From Clostridia bacterium (GTDB lineage Bacteria > Bacillota_A > Clostridia > Christensenellales > UBA1242): 64,000 nucleotides of DNA. Below, piece after piece: positions 45,588-53,023 of the stretch (position 1 is its first letter; the number at the start of each line of letters is the position of its first letter). The DNA is taken from assembly GCA_028701635.1 (NCBI GenBank), contig JAQVQJ010000001.1:1-64000 (forward strand), given 5' to 3'. Both the position numbers and the translations under genes were made by a program. The notes under the pieces are model-generated. The model did not search any database, had not been told where the DNA came from, and worked only from the letters and a program-made list of their open reading frames with translations.

Positions 45588-45941
45588 TTAAGATTTTTCA
45601 AGGTATTGTAAAATTATATCATTTGGATTAAAAGTAATAGTACTACCATCTATATATGTTTTACCACCATTAGTTAAAGTATCTAGACGAGCCATTACGT
45701 CAAACGTTTCATTCCCTTCTTTATTTGAATTAATAGATGATATTATTTGTATAGCCGCTTGCTTACATGTTTTAATTTTGTCTTTAACTAAGATACTAAT
45801 TACAGGAGATATAGCAGTTTCGAGCTTTTCAATAAGATCATGATATTGTTGTATCATTTTTATTCCTTTGGCATTTAATTTATATGAAGTATTTTCTTGT
45901 ATAGCGTTTGAAAGAGCGTCAAATTTTGATATAGGGATCAT
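45588..45941 (-). CDS. Small helical protein, unknown
   Basis: 117 residues, starting MIPISKFDALSN. It contains helices (MIQQYHDLIEKLETAISP, CKQAAIQIISSIN) and a C-terminal beta segment (GGKTYIDGSTITFNPNDI). The ATG overlaps the next upstream gene by 4 bases. No motif identified. Confidence 0.6.
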   Translation of the reverse strand: MIPISKFDALSNAIQENTSYKLNAKGIKMIQQYHDLIEKLETAISPVISILVKDKIKTCKQAAIQIISSINSNKEGNETFDVMARLDTLTNGGKTYIDGSTITFNPNDIILQYLEKS

Positions 45942-46285
45942 AATATATGTATCTCCAAATAATCATTAAAATATTTATTGCGACAATTAGGTTCTATTTT
46001 CTTTAATTCATTTACAATATCCGGTTGATTACATACCAATGAATTTAATTCATAGGAAAATTTAATTCGATTACCCTTTTCTATTATATCAAAAGGTATA
46101 GGAATTTCAAACCGTTCTATTTTTTCTTTATCGTTTTTTACTGTAAGTTCAATAAAAAATCCATTTTGTTTGAATAATAAAACTCTTCCGTTTCTCCATT
46201 GCTTTTTATGAATTATGAAAGTAACGCGACGTTGTAAAAGTGATTTTAATGTTTTTTCTAAATCAGTATCTGTTATAGTAATCAT
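45938..46285 (-). CDS. Small beta-barrel-like protein, unknown
   Basis: 115 residues when started at 46285, where GAGGG with 5-base spacing precedes the ATG. The longer frame from 46330 lacks a ribosome site and overlaps the upstream gene. The middle, RRVTFIIHKKQWRNGRVLL and GFFIELTVKND, alternates as in a PilZ/SH3-like barrel, followed by RFEIPIPFDII. Role unknown. It lies beside a DUF2693-like gene, so both might be small DNA-metabolism or host-takeover proteins. Confidence 0.65.
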   Translation of the reverse strand: MITITDTDLEKTLKSLLQRRVTFIIHKKQWRNGRVLLFKQNGFFIELTVKNDKEKIERFEIPIPFDIIEKGNRIKFSYELNSLVCNQPDIVNELKKIEPNCRNKYFNDYLEIHIL

Positions 46286-46329
46286 AGTTGCCCTCTTTCG
46301 AATATTTAAGGCAACCTGTATTAAATCCA

Positions 46330-46713
46330 CTAATTGTTCATAAATTGAATTTTATCACTAGGACTCATTGCTTGAAGATAAATGTTAAAATAGTTCCAAA
46401 ATAAATCAGGAGGTGTTGTTGGTATAATAGTTACTATATCACATGATTCAACTGGTATCATACGCCAGTCTTGCCAAAATAAATCCCAACCGCATATAAG
46501 ATTTTTTGCAAAATAATTATATGCGGGTGCATGTGTAGGTGGTTTAAAATGCAAAGCAAGGCGACCTGGCGCGGAATTTAAAATTTCTCTATCTAACGTT
46601 ACAAGCATACGACGAGCGTTATTCCATCCAGGTTTATCTCTTCTTCTAAAAAAACGAAGTTCTAAAACATTTCGCTGTAATAAAGTAAGAAGTTGTCCTT
46701 GTGATACTCTCAT
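46330..46713 (-). CDS. DUF2693-like small protein
   Basis: 127 residues. Pattern QLLTLLQRNVLELRFFRRRD, NARRMLVTLDREIL and CGWDLFWQDWRMIPV resembles the DUF2693 group of T4-like phages, an SH3-like barrel. The function of the group is not known. It lies next to the co-chaperonin gene. Recall-based match with modest confidence. Confidence 0.55.
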   Translation of the reverse strand: MRVSQGQLLTLLQRNVLELRFFRRRDKPGWNNARRMLVTLDREILNSAPGRLALHFKPPTHAPAYNYFAKNLICGWDLFWQDWRMIPVESCDIVTIIPTTPPDLFWNYFNIYLQAMSPSDKIQFMNN

Positions 46714-46731
46714 AAATATTGAATTTTATGA

Positions 46732-47136
46732 TTAACTTTTTGTCTTACATACGCAGAAAATACGAGATTCGTTTAAAAATATATATTTCTTTCCAAGATT
46801 AACCATAGGCAAACCTTTATCTGATGGATACATTATATAATCGTCAATTTTTACATTACCTGAACATTCAGGTCCGGTTTTAATGACTTTCGCAACTCTC
46901 CACATCTTTCCACTAATTTCTTGTTTAATCCAAATACCATCACGATTTATCTCTCCTGTAGAAGATTCATCAGCAATCTCACACATAAGGATATCACCTA
47001 AAACAGATACAATTTCATATGTACAAGGTATATCAGCTCCTTGCATTTCTGTTAAATCGAGTGAAGGCAACCCCATATTCTCACGAGGTAACGAACCTCG
47101 TCCTTCATTTTCCACCATAGCGGCTAATTTGCTCAT
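46732..47136 (-). CDS. Co-chaperonin, GroES/gp31-like
   Basis: 134 residues (GroES 97, gp31 111). The fold is visible: VLGDILMCEIAD, then GIWIKQEISGKMWRVAKVIKTGPE, followed by KIDDYIMYPSDKGLPMVN and KKYIFLNESRIFCVC. The start at 47136 has GAGGAG at ideal spacing, although the gene overlaps the upstream 81-residue gene. Gp31 replaces GroES so that GroEL can fold the large capsid protein gp23. The N-terminal 40 residues are extra, and the mobile-loop equivalent is not obvious. Moderate-high confidence. Confidence 0.72.
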   Translation of the reverse strand: MSKLAAMVENEGRGSLPRENMGLPSLDLTEMQGADIPCTYEIVSVLGDILMCEIADESSTGEINRDGIWIKQEISGKMWRVAKVIKTGPECSGNVKIDDYIMYPSDKGLPMVNLGKKYIFLNESRIFCVCKTKS

Positions 47137-47350
47137 TTCTTATCTCCTCATAATTTATATGTTTTAATTTCGGATCAATTTTCCCGCACATTTTACATCG
47201 GTCATTTTCATATATATGCGGACCATATTGTCCATGGCCTAGTTTATTCTTTTTACAAAATCTTTCTTTATTGAAATGACGAACACGATGTTTCTGTTCA
47301 TCACTATACTCTTCAAGTTGTATAATATCTAAGTCTCTCATATTAGTCAT
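47105..47350 (-). CDS. Small zinc-binding protein, unknown
   Basis: 81 residues. CKMCGKIDP near residue 54 and further His/Cys residues (FCKKNKLGHGQYGPHIY) indicate a metal-binding fold. Two starts are possible (47350 and 47341), neither with a strong ribosome site. The gene overlaps both neighbours, as usual in this dense group. Function unknown. Confidence 0.6.
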   Translation of the reverse strand: MTNMRDLDIIQLEEYSDEQKHRVRHFNKERFCKKNKLGHGQYGPHIYENDRCKMCGKIDPKLKHINYEEIRNEQISRYGGK

Positions 47351-47753
47351 TCTGTAATTGTTTCTTGAGTAACTTTATATCAACAGTCCCTGATTCTAAA
47401 TATGCTTGAATTTCTTTTCTAGACAATTCAAATCTTTCTGCTAAATATGTTACTACTTCTTTGTCTATCTTTATTTTTGTCTTTTCCTCTTTGTTCTTTT
47501 TTATATATTTTATATTTTTGAAACGTGAACGCGGTATTATACCTGTAAATAATTTATACCATACCCCCTTTTCGTCAATAGCCTTCCACAACATATTCGT
47601 AGAATAATTTACTATTTGTGCAAATTGAGGTGAATAAAAACTAAGCCATCTTTGCATCATAAAAGGAATAAATTCTTTTTCATCGTCTATATTTTCAGAT
47701 AATCTGTTCTGCTTATCTACAATAATATCTTTAAGCTGATCAAATATATTCAT
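47343..47753 (-). CDS. Clamp loader small subunit, gp62-like
   Basis: 136 residues. The pattern matches cyanophage/T4-type gp62: NIFDQLKDII at the N-terminus, then EFIPFMMQRWLSFYSP, followed by a Trp/Lys-rich helix (VWYKLFTGIIPRSRFKNIKYIKK) and a C-terminal YLAERFELSRKEIQAYLE that recalls the KEYY..S..KA element. Gp62 pairs with gp44 to open the sliding clamp. The partner ATPase is 27 kb away at 19153-20088. T4 gp62 has 187 residues; this form is shorter. Moderate confidence. Confidence 0.62.
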   Translation of the reverse strand: MNIFDQLKDIIVDKQNRLSENIDDEKEFIPFMMQRWLSFYSPQFAQIVNYSTNMLWKAIDEKGVWYKLFTGIIPRSRFKNIKYIKKNKEEKTKIKIDKEVVTYLAERFELSRKEIQAYLESGTVDIKLLKKQLQND

Positions 47754-47959
47754 GGGATATGTCCATTTTCATGCCAGCATTTACCACAATCTAAACATTC
47801 AAAACATGTAATATAATAATCATCAGAAGGATCCCAATTACCACTATCGCCTTTATAGGTTTTATTTACATGCAGGTGTTTACAATTAATTCTAATATTT
47901 TCTATTTCTTTAGTTAATCGCTTTATTTGTGCAAAACGATTTAAAATACTCTTTTTCAT
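47750..47959 (-). CDS. Small zinc-ribbon-like protein, unknown
   Basis: 69 residues: a basic N-terminal helix, then CKHLHVNK and later CFECLDCGKCWHENG, which would bind one or two zinc ions. It overlaps the gp62-like gene and the DUF366 gene by 4 bases each, forming a tight translational cluster. No known function. Confidence 0.7.
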   Translation of the reverse strand: MKKSILNRFAQIKRLTKEIENIRINCKHLHVNKTYKGDSGNWDPSDDYYITCFECLDCGKCWHENGHIP

Positions 47960-48564
47960 ATAACTTTTGTGGTTGCAATGAATATTGAATGCACTGTCTG
48001 ATAAAAAGCCTCAATACATTTCTTTTGAAATTCTGCTACTTGTTCGACTGACATATTTGTTGAATATGCAAATGATGGTGCTCTAGCACCTGCATTAATA
48101 TTAATACCCGTATGCCCTAAAATAGCACCATTTTTTTCTGTCACTATACTTACGCTTGATTTTTTTCGCTCTGTATCACCATCACCATCAAAATCCAATT
48201 TAACATTAACGAAAATATCATCACCATCTATTTCAACAGGCTTTTTAATAATATCAGCAAGTATATTGCCTATAAGCGAATTATATAATCTTTGAAATGC
48301 AACACCACCCCATAAATTAGTTGTAGGTAATTCAAAACAAAAATTTATCATACTATCCGAATAGATAAAATCTTTTGTAATTACATCTTCAAGATCAATC
48401 ATATTATCAGCCTCAACAACAGTAGGCGAAACAAATGTAATAATATTTCCTACTGGATGGGTTTTATCTCTAAAAAATTTATATGCAAATCTATTATGAA
48501 TAATAGATCCATCATAATAATCAACGCCTGTTATTTCTTTTAATTGTTCTCTTGTTACTATCAT
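47956..48564 (-). CDS. DUF366 family protein next to QueC
   Basis: 202 residues. The pattern fits DUF366 (PF04017): HNRFAYKF near residue 23, then a VSPTVVEADNMIDLEDV segment, IYSDSMINFCFELP, and later VSIVTEKNGAILGHTGINI. DUF366 proteins occur mainly in archaea and some phages, and no reaction is established for them as far as I know. It lies 2 bases after QueC in the same direction, so a link to 7-deazaguanine metabolism is a fair guess. Assignment is by pattern recall. Confidence 0.65.
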   Translation of the reverse strand: MIVTREQLKEITGVDYYDGSIIHNRFAYKFFRDKTHPVGNIITFVSPTVVEADNMIDLEDVITKDFIYSDSMINFCFELPTTNLWGGVAFQRLYNSLIGNILADIIKKPVEIDGDDIFVNVKLDFDGDGDTERKKSSVSIVTEKNGAILGHTGININAGARAPSFAYSTNMSVEQVAEFQKKCIEAFYQTVHSIFIATTKVI

Positions 48565-48566
48565 AT

Positions 48567-49289
48567 TTACTCCATATACGCTACAGGATCTTCAACATTA
48601 TTTGCAGCAAATGCTGCTTTACGTTCAATACAGGCAGGACATTTACCGCATTGCATCTCTCCACCATTATAACATGAATAACTATTCTTATAAACGTCTA
48701 CCGGATATTTTTTCAAAATGCGAGCCATTGTAGTTGCTTTCGATTCAAAAATAAGGGGAGTTTCTATTTTGATATCTAAAAGATGTTTTGAAATTATCCC
48801 ACCATAAATATCATTTTCAATATTTTCGCTTCCCTTTACCGGGTTTGTTATACCTGCCTGTATAGCCATTTGCATATAATTAAAGAAAGCTGATCTGCAA
48901 TCTCGATATGCGGCCTCATCCTCTCTACATGCCCCGTGAGTAATAGTATCACAACCCTTGACTTGAGCCACTGCGGCGGCCAACATCATAAAAATTGCGT
49001 TTCTCATTGGAACGACAGTGGAACGCTGCTGGCTCATATCAGTCGTAACGGGAATGGTATGATCGACTAATGAGCATCCGCCTATCTGTCCGATTGGGAC
49101 ATCAAGTACTATACGCTCAATGCCTCTTTCTTGGCAGAATCTTTCAGCTGCGGCATTTTCCATTTTAAAATGGCGCTGCCCATAATTGAATCCTAGGGAA
49201 ATAATATTTTCAGCTCCATATTTTTCTATATATTCAAGCATAACAGCTAAACTATCCATTCCGCCTGAATATGTAACTAGCTTCTTCAT
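48567..49289 (-). CDS. queC: 7-cyano-7-deazaguanine synthase QueC
   Basis: 240 residues, family length. The PP-loop ATP site SGGMDS is at 8-13. The C-terminal zinc site is C206, C214, C217 and C220 (CYNGGEMQCGKCPAC). It converts 7-carboxy-7-deazaguanine to preQ0 with ATP and ammonia. In phages preQ0 and its derivatives are placed into DNA, protecting it from restriction. QueE and QueD are at 55157 and 57086 in the same orientation. FolE and the DNA-inserting DpdA are not in this window. GC seems somewhat higher than in the neighbours. Confidence 0.95.
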   Translation of the reverse strand: MKKLVTYSGGMDSLAVMLEYIEKYGAENIISLGFNYGQRHFKMENAAAERFCQERGIERIVLDVPIGQIGGCSLVDHTIPVTTDMSQQRSTVVPMRNAIFMMLAAAVAQVKGCDTITHGACREDEAAYRDCRSAFFNYMQMAIQAGITNPVKGSENIENDIYGGIISKHLLDIKIETPLIFESKATTMARILKKYPVDVYKNSYSCYNGGEMQCGKCPACIERKAAFAANNVEDPVAYME

Positions 49290-49290
49290 C

Positions 49291-49707
49291 TTATAAATTC
49301 TCCTTTACTAATTTTGCAAACGTCTCTTCAAATATAATATTATTTGGAATATCTTCACATGCAAACATTTTCGCCATTTGCTGTGGTGTGTATCCACATA
49401 ATAACTTACCAGTTCCTTTATATGCAATAAAAAATTCTTTCAGGCTTACTCTAGCATGTAAATATAATTGTTGTATTTGTTCTATTATTCTTTCTGGCGT
49501 AATGGAAGGATGAATATTCTTAGTTAAATCTTTAGTTATAATGGCATAGGAATTTCCTTGCCATCCAGCAGATTGACCATATATAGCGCCAAATTTTTGC
49601 AACGCTACTAATGCCGCGCCTGCTCCATGTCGTCCTTGCGTATTAGAACCAAATACAAATATTTGATCAGGTTCAAGATGTTCTATATTACCTTTATATG
49701 TGTTCAT
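49291..49707 (-). CDS. Macro-domain-like protein (A1S_2505-type phage protein)
   Basis: 138 residues. The N-terminal DQIFVFGSNTQGRHGAGAALVA is the hallmark of this phage family. It is followed by a G..G.SYAIITKDL segment and a C-terminal CGYTPQQMAKMF. The Gly-rich loop resembles the ADP-ribose pocket of macro domains. It lies one base after the QueC ATG and overlaps the 79-residue gene. A role in nucleotide or ADP-ribose chemistry is possible but unproven. The family name is given from memory. Confidence 0.7.
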   Translation of the reverse strand: MNTYKGNIEHLEPDQIFVFGSNTQGRHGAGAALVALQKFGAIYGQSAGWQGNSYAIITKDLTKNIHPSITPERIIEQIQQLYLHARVSLKEFFIAYKGTGKLLCGYTPQQMAKMFACEDIPNNIIFEETFAKLVKENL

Positions 49708-49943
49708 AATTCTATATTTGTAATATCTTCAAAATTGTCCTTTAAATAATCTTGTTTCATTTCTATAATTTCTCTTGATATCTCAGGATCTTTTATCATA
49801 GATAAACATACAGGGCAACTATCTGCAATATGTTTTTTTATAAAACCATATGGAGTCCCGTCATCCTTACGCAATATTATCTTTGTTCTTTTATGCCGTG
49901 GGCATGCAATACCGCTCATCGCTTTTCTAAATGTATTTTTCAT
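49704..49943 (-). CDS. Small zinc-binding protein, unknown
   Basis: 79 residues. CPRHKR (residues 14-19) and CPVC (about 43-46) form a plausible Cys3His/Cys4 site. The C-terminal half is acidic. The ATG is preceded by AAGGAGA, and an exact TATAAATA lies just above. Function unknown. Confidence 0.65.
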   Translation of the reverse strand: MKNTFRKAMSGIACPRHKRTKIILRKDDGTPYGFIKKHIADSCPVCLSMIKDPEISREIIEMKQDYLKDNFEDITNIEL

Positions 49944-49952
49944 CTTTCTCCT

Positions 49953-49960
49953 TATTTATA
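49953..49960 (-). promoter_or_regulatory. Candidate T4-type late promoter, TATAAATA
   Basis: Exact minus-strand TATAAATA 10 bases before the 79-residue gene, which heads the macro-like, QueC and DUF366 genes. It overlaps the position of the ribosome site, so it may be a chance match in AT-rich sequence. Confidence 0.35.
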
Positions 49961-49983
49961 TATTAAATAAATAAAAAAATAAC

Positions 49984-51003
49984 TCAACCCTTTGTTTTGC
50001 ATAATTCAGCTAATTTTAATTTAGCTGCCATACCATTAAGCGAATATTTTACAAATAACTTATATGGTATATAATCTTTTCCTGTAGCTACACAAATTTC
50101 ATTTACATCTTTATATTCTTTAAATTCTTCAGGCCAAAAGAAAATCCTTTCTCCTCTATCTATTATTTCATTATATTTTTCACAAACTTCTAAATTATCT
50201 AATTGATTATCTAGCACCCAAATTTTTTCATATAAACGATATTTATCTAATTGATCTTTTTGTTTTTCTGTTAAAGATAATCCACACGCCGCCGTGCCAT
50301 TCTGGCAAAACATACTATCAATAGGTCCCTCGAAAATAAAAATATACTCAATAGATGATGTTATATTATTGATTCCGTATAATGATTTTTCGCCTTGTTT
50401 GGAAAGATACTTTGCAACTTCAGAATCCTTTTCATGTAACGCACGTGCTTGATAATATATGATTTTTCCGTTTATATCATAAAAAGGAATACAAAGACGA
50501 TTACGATAAATTCTATCTGACAATGAAATATAAAAATTTTTAGGACGATTAATCGCCGTATTTAATCGACGCTCTTTAATATATTTTAAACAAAATTGTA
50601 TTTCTTTGTTATCTTTATAATATTGTAATTGAAGAGGATCATTTAAATTAATACTATCATACGGTAAAGAATATTGTTTTGCTTTTACAACCGATGATGT
50701 TTGTTTATTAATAATCTCGCTAAAAGTATTATCATGTTCGCTAGCTTCTTTTAAAAGTTGTTTAAAAGTGATTCCCTCTACTTCCATAATCCAATCAGAT
50801 ACGGACCATGAACGTTGACAGTTTTGGCAATGAAAGTAATTTTCTGATACGAAAAAGAAACCACGACGTTTTTTTCCAGAAGATTTACCTTCATTACATA
50901 CAGGACATTCGAAATTGTAAACATTAGAACTTTTAGGTTTAACCCGTTTACAATTTCGATAGACAACTTCTAAAGTATAATTTAAGGGGATATCCATAGA
51001 CAT
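49984..51003 (-). CDS. DNA primase, gp61/DnaG-type
   Basis: 339 residues (T4 gp61 is 342). A CHC2-type zinc finger lies at the N-terminus: C33, C36, C59, C62. The TOPRIM core follows: IFIFEGPIDSMFC (the glutamate site) around 215, then WVLDNQLDN (DxD site) around 263. It makes RNA primers for lagging-strand synthesis. No helicase domain is fused to it. Neighbours include a QueC group and several unknown genes. Strong domain evidence. Confidence 0.9.
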   Translation of the reverse strand: MSMDIPLNYTLEVVYRNCKRVKPKSSNVYNFECPVCNEGKSSGKKRRGFFFVSENYFHCQNCQRSWSVSDWIMEVEGITFKQLLKEASEHDNTFSEIINKQTSSVVKAKQYSLPYDSINLNDPLQLQYYKDNKEIQFCLKYIKERRLNTAINRPKNFYISLSDRIYRNRLCIPFYDINGKIIYYQARALHEKDSEVAKYLSKQGEKSLYGINNITSSIEYIFIFEGPIDSMFCQNGTAACGLSLTEKQKDQLDKYRLYEKIWVLDNQLDNLEVCEKYNEIIDRGERIFFWPEEFKEYKDVNEICVATGKDYIPYKLFVKYSLNGMAAKLKLAELCKTKG

Positions 51004-51027
51004 CCTTATTATACATTATAAAATACT

Positions 51028-51495
51028 TTATTTCAAGGAATCTATTTTGGTTTTACGCTCTTTCGCTTCGTCATTAATAGCCAGTTTAACAGTTTCTGCT
51101 AAATCTTCTACCTGCGATTTAAATGCACTTAAATCTTTCTTTAATCTTGGTGCATCTTTTATAAGAGATGAAAATTGTTCAGATCCTGGTGCGCCTTCAA
51201 GCTTTTCACCAGCAGCAAATTTAATAATTTGAGCTAATTGATCAATAGCGGTTTGTATACCTTCACCCCATTTAGCAATAATTTCAGAATATTTTTCAAT
51301 TTCAGCTCTATCCAAACCCTCAACATCGAAACGTGCTTCTAAATCTTCGTTACCGGAAATTTCAGGATTACTACGCGCCCATGCATCTTCATCGGACATA
51401 GAAACACCTTCTCCGCCAACTTCAGGAGACGTCATATTGATCTGTTCGCCTTCTTCCTTTAAAAGGGTTTTTTTGAATAAATTTTCGTAATACAT
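51028..51495 (-). CDS. Unknown protein with capsid-targeting-like N-terminus
   Basis: 155 residues. The N-terminus MYYENLFKKTLLKEEG is a short amphipathic helix ending in L-K-E, which fits gp21-type cleavage. The rest is acidic and helical (GDEDLEARFD, ELAQIIKFAAGE, KSQVEDLAETVKLA), probably a small bundle or coiled coil. The helix at the N-terminus is shared in style with the three following genes (51534, 51899, 53023). Probably an internal or structural protein; unproven. Confidence 0.65.
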   Translation of the reverse strand: MYYENLFKKTLLKEEGEQINMTSPEVGGEGVSMSDEDAWARSNPEISGNEDLEARFDVEGLDRAEIEKYSEIIAKWGEGIQTAIDQLAQIIKFAAGEKLEGAPGSEQFSSLIKDAPRLKKDLSAFKSQVEDLAETVKLAINDEAKERKTKIDSLK

Positions 51496-51533
51496 ATATA
51501 CTCCATTTAAATTATTTATGCTTTAATAATATA

Positions 51534-51902
51534 TTAAGATTCAGCTTTCCAAGCTTTCTTCTCTTTTGCTCTATTATATCCATCTTTTTTGCCCGGTGAT
51601 ACTCGTGTACGTGGATTTATATCCCATTTTTGACGAGGTCTTAAATCCATTTGACTCTTCTTTTTAGTTTTACTTTCAGTTAATTCGATTAATTCAAATT
51701 TCAAGGCTTTTAAAAATTTTTCAGGTAAATCCTTAATAGGTTGATTTGACTCGTCTAATATTTGCATATGACGAGATACTTCTTTTGTTAATGCTTTAGT
51801 AAATTCTTCACTAAATTGTATCTGCCTTGGATACCTAAAAATTTTAGTAAGTTTAAGTGTCGTATTAACTGATTCGCATATAGTTTCAAAATTATTATTC
51901 AT
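51534..51902 (-). CDS. Basic helical protein, unknown
   Basis: 122 residues, starting MNNNFETICESV. The C-terminal half is strongly basic (KKKSQMDLRPRQKWDINPRTR, ending in KKAWKAES). A positively charged tail would suit DNA binding inside the head. The ATG overlaps the upstream gene by 4 bases. No family recognised. Confidence 0.6.
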   Translation of the reverse strand: MNNNFETICESVNTTLKLTKIFRYPRQIQFSEEFTKALTKEVSRHMQILDESNQPIKDLPEKFLKALKFELIELTESKTKKKSQMDLRPRQKWDINPRTRVSPGKKDGYNRAKEKKAWKAES

Positions 51903-53023
51903 AACGATACCTTTGGTGCATTTTGACCCGCTGTAAACGCCTGTCTTCCCATGAAATTAGCCCCTCTATATAAAATACCACCTTCAACTATCTTTTTCCA
52001 TTGCTCATGTGTACAATATATTAATATATTAGATTTAATAAATGCCTTAATCATAAAATCTTCATGAAATTTCTTTATTGTGTTAGGAGGAATAACTTTT
52101 ACTTCTTTATACGCCAAACCGCCTCTTCCTGTGTATCTTGCTTTTTGTTCACCTACTAAAAGATTATATGTATTAGGACTAGACGCCCAACCTCTTTGTA
52201 TAGATCCTACAATAGCTCTCGCCATATTATCTAAAAAATCATTCCACATATCCCTATATATAATACCATCATTATTAATATAACTTTCACCTATAGGGGG
52301 TACGGTATCTACTGCAGTTGTATTAGCTAACTTAGATGATTTCATCAATACCTTCCATCTTTCAAGAGTATCTTTGAAATTTTCTGATATATTAATAAAA
52401 TATGATTTTTGGGTAAAAGATAAACTAGAGAGTCTAAATTTACCAGCAGGATTTGATTTTAATTCCCTTATAAATGCCTTCGCCTGCTTATATACTTCGT
52501 TATATTGTGTAGTTGATCTATCATCTCTGAATGCTTGTATAGATGTAATAAGATTATTTAAAGTCGGTGTCGGGGCGCCTTGCAATGAGTTTAACGTTTG
52601 TTCGGTTTCATTTATACTTTGATTAAATTCATTAATAATATTAGATATAAAGTTTTGACTAAATTTTTGTGTAACATAAGAAGATAATTCATCTGGTATT
52701 GGTGCTGTAGGATCTTCTAATTTTTCTCCGAGAGTTTTTAATCTATTTAATTCATCAATAACTCGTTGTGATGCGTCTTGTAATTCATCGGCATCTCCGC
52801 GATTAAAAAATTTTCTCGCCCCTTTTTGTATATTTGGATAATAGCCTTTTTGCGGATCATATTTATTTGTAATTATACCGGTACTACCTAATAGATCAGT
52901 ACCGGTTATTTTTGTCGCCATTTTTTGAGCAGTATCTATGAATTCGCCTGCGATGTTTTTTAATCCAGCTTCCTTTATTAATATATCGTCTATTTTAGAT
53001 TCAAATGTATTAAATCTTTCCAT
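51899..53023 (-). CDS. Unknown protein, capsid-targeting-like N-terminus
   Basis: 374 residues. The first 19 residues (FNTFESKIDDILIKEAG) form an amphipathic helix ending in I-K-E followed by A-G, an almost ideal gp21-type site. The middle, about 85-210, is helical and Ser/Thr/Asn-rich. The C-terminal 100 residues contain Arg and Tyr-rich beta segments (KARYTGRGGLAYKEV, ILYRGANFMGRQAF). The YRG element made me consider an ADP-ribosyltransferase, but other motifs are missing. The ATG overlaps the preceding stop by one base. Confidence 0.65.
   Translation of the reverse strand: MERFNTFESKIDDILIKEAGLKNIAGEFIDTAQKMATKITGTDLLGSTGIITNKYDPQKGYYPNIQKGARKFFNRGDADELQDASQRVIDELNRLKTLGEKLEDPTAPIPDELSSYVTQKFSQNFISNIINEFNQSINETEQTLNSLQGAPTPTLNNLITSIQAFRDDRSTTQYNEVYKQAKAFIRELKSNPAGKFRLSSLSFTQKSYFINISENFKDTLERWKVLMKSSKLANTTAVDTVPPIGESYINNDGIIYRDMWNDFLDNMARAIVGSIQRGWASSPNTYNLLVGEQKARYTGRGGLAYKEVKVIPPNTIKKFHEDFMIKAFIKSNILIYCTHEQWKKIVEGGILYRGANFMGRQAFTAGQNAPKVSL

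Noticed and set aside
51899..53023. ADP-ribosyltransferase from the YRG element near the C-terminus
   Set aside because: No matching STS or ExE motifs at the expected spacing, so the element alone is not evidence.
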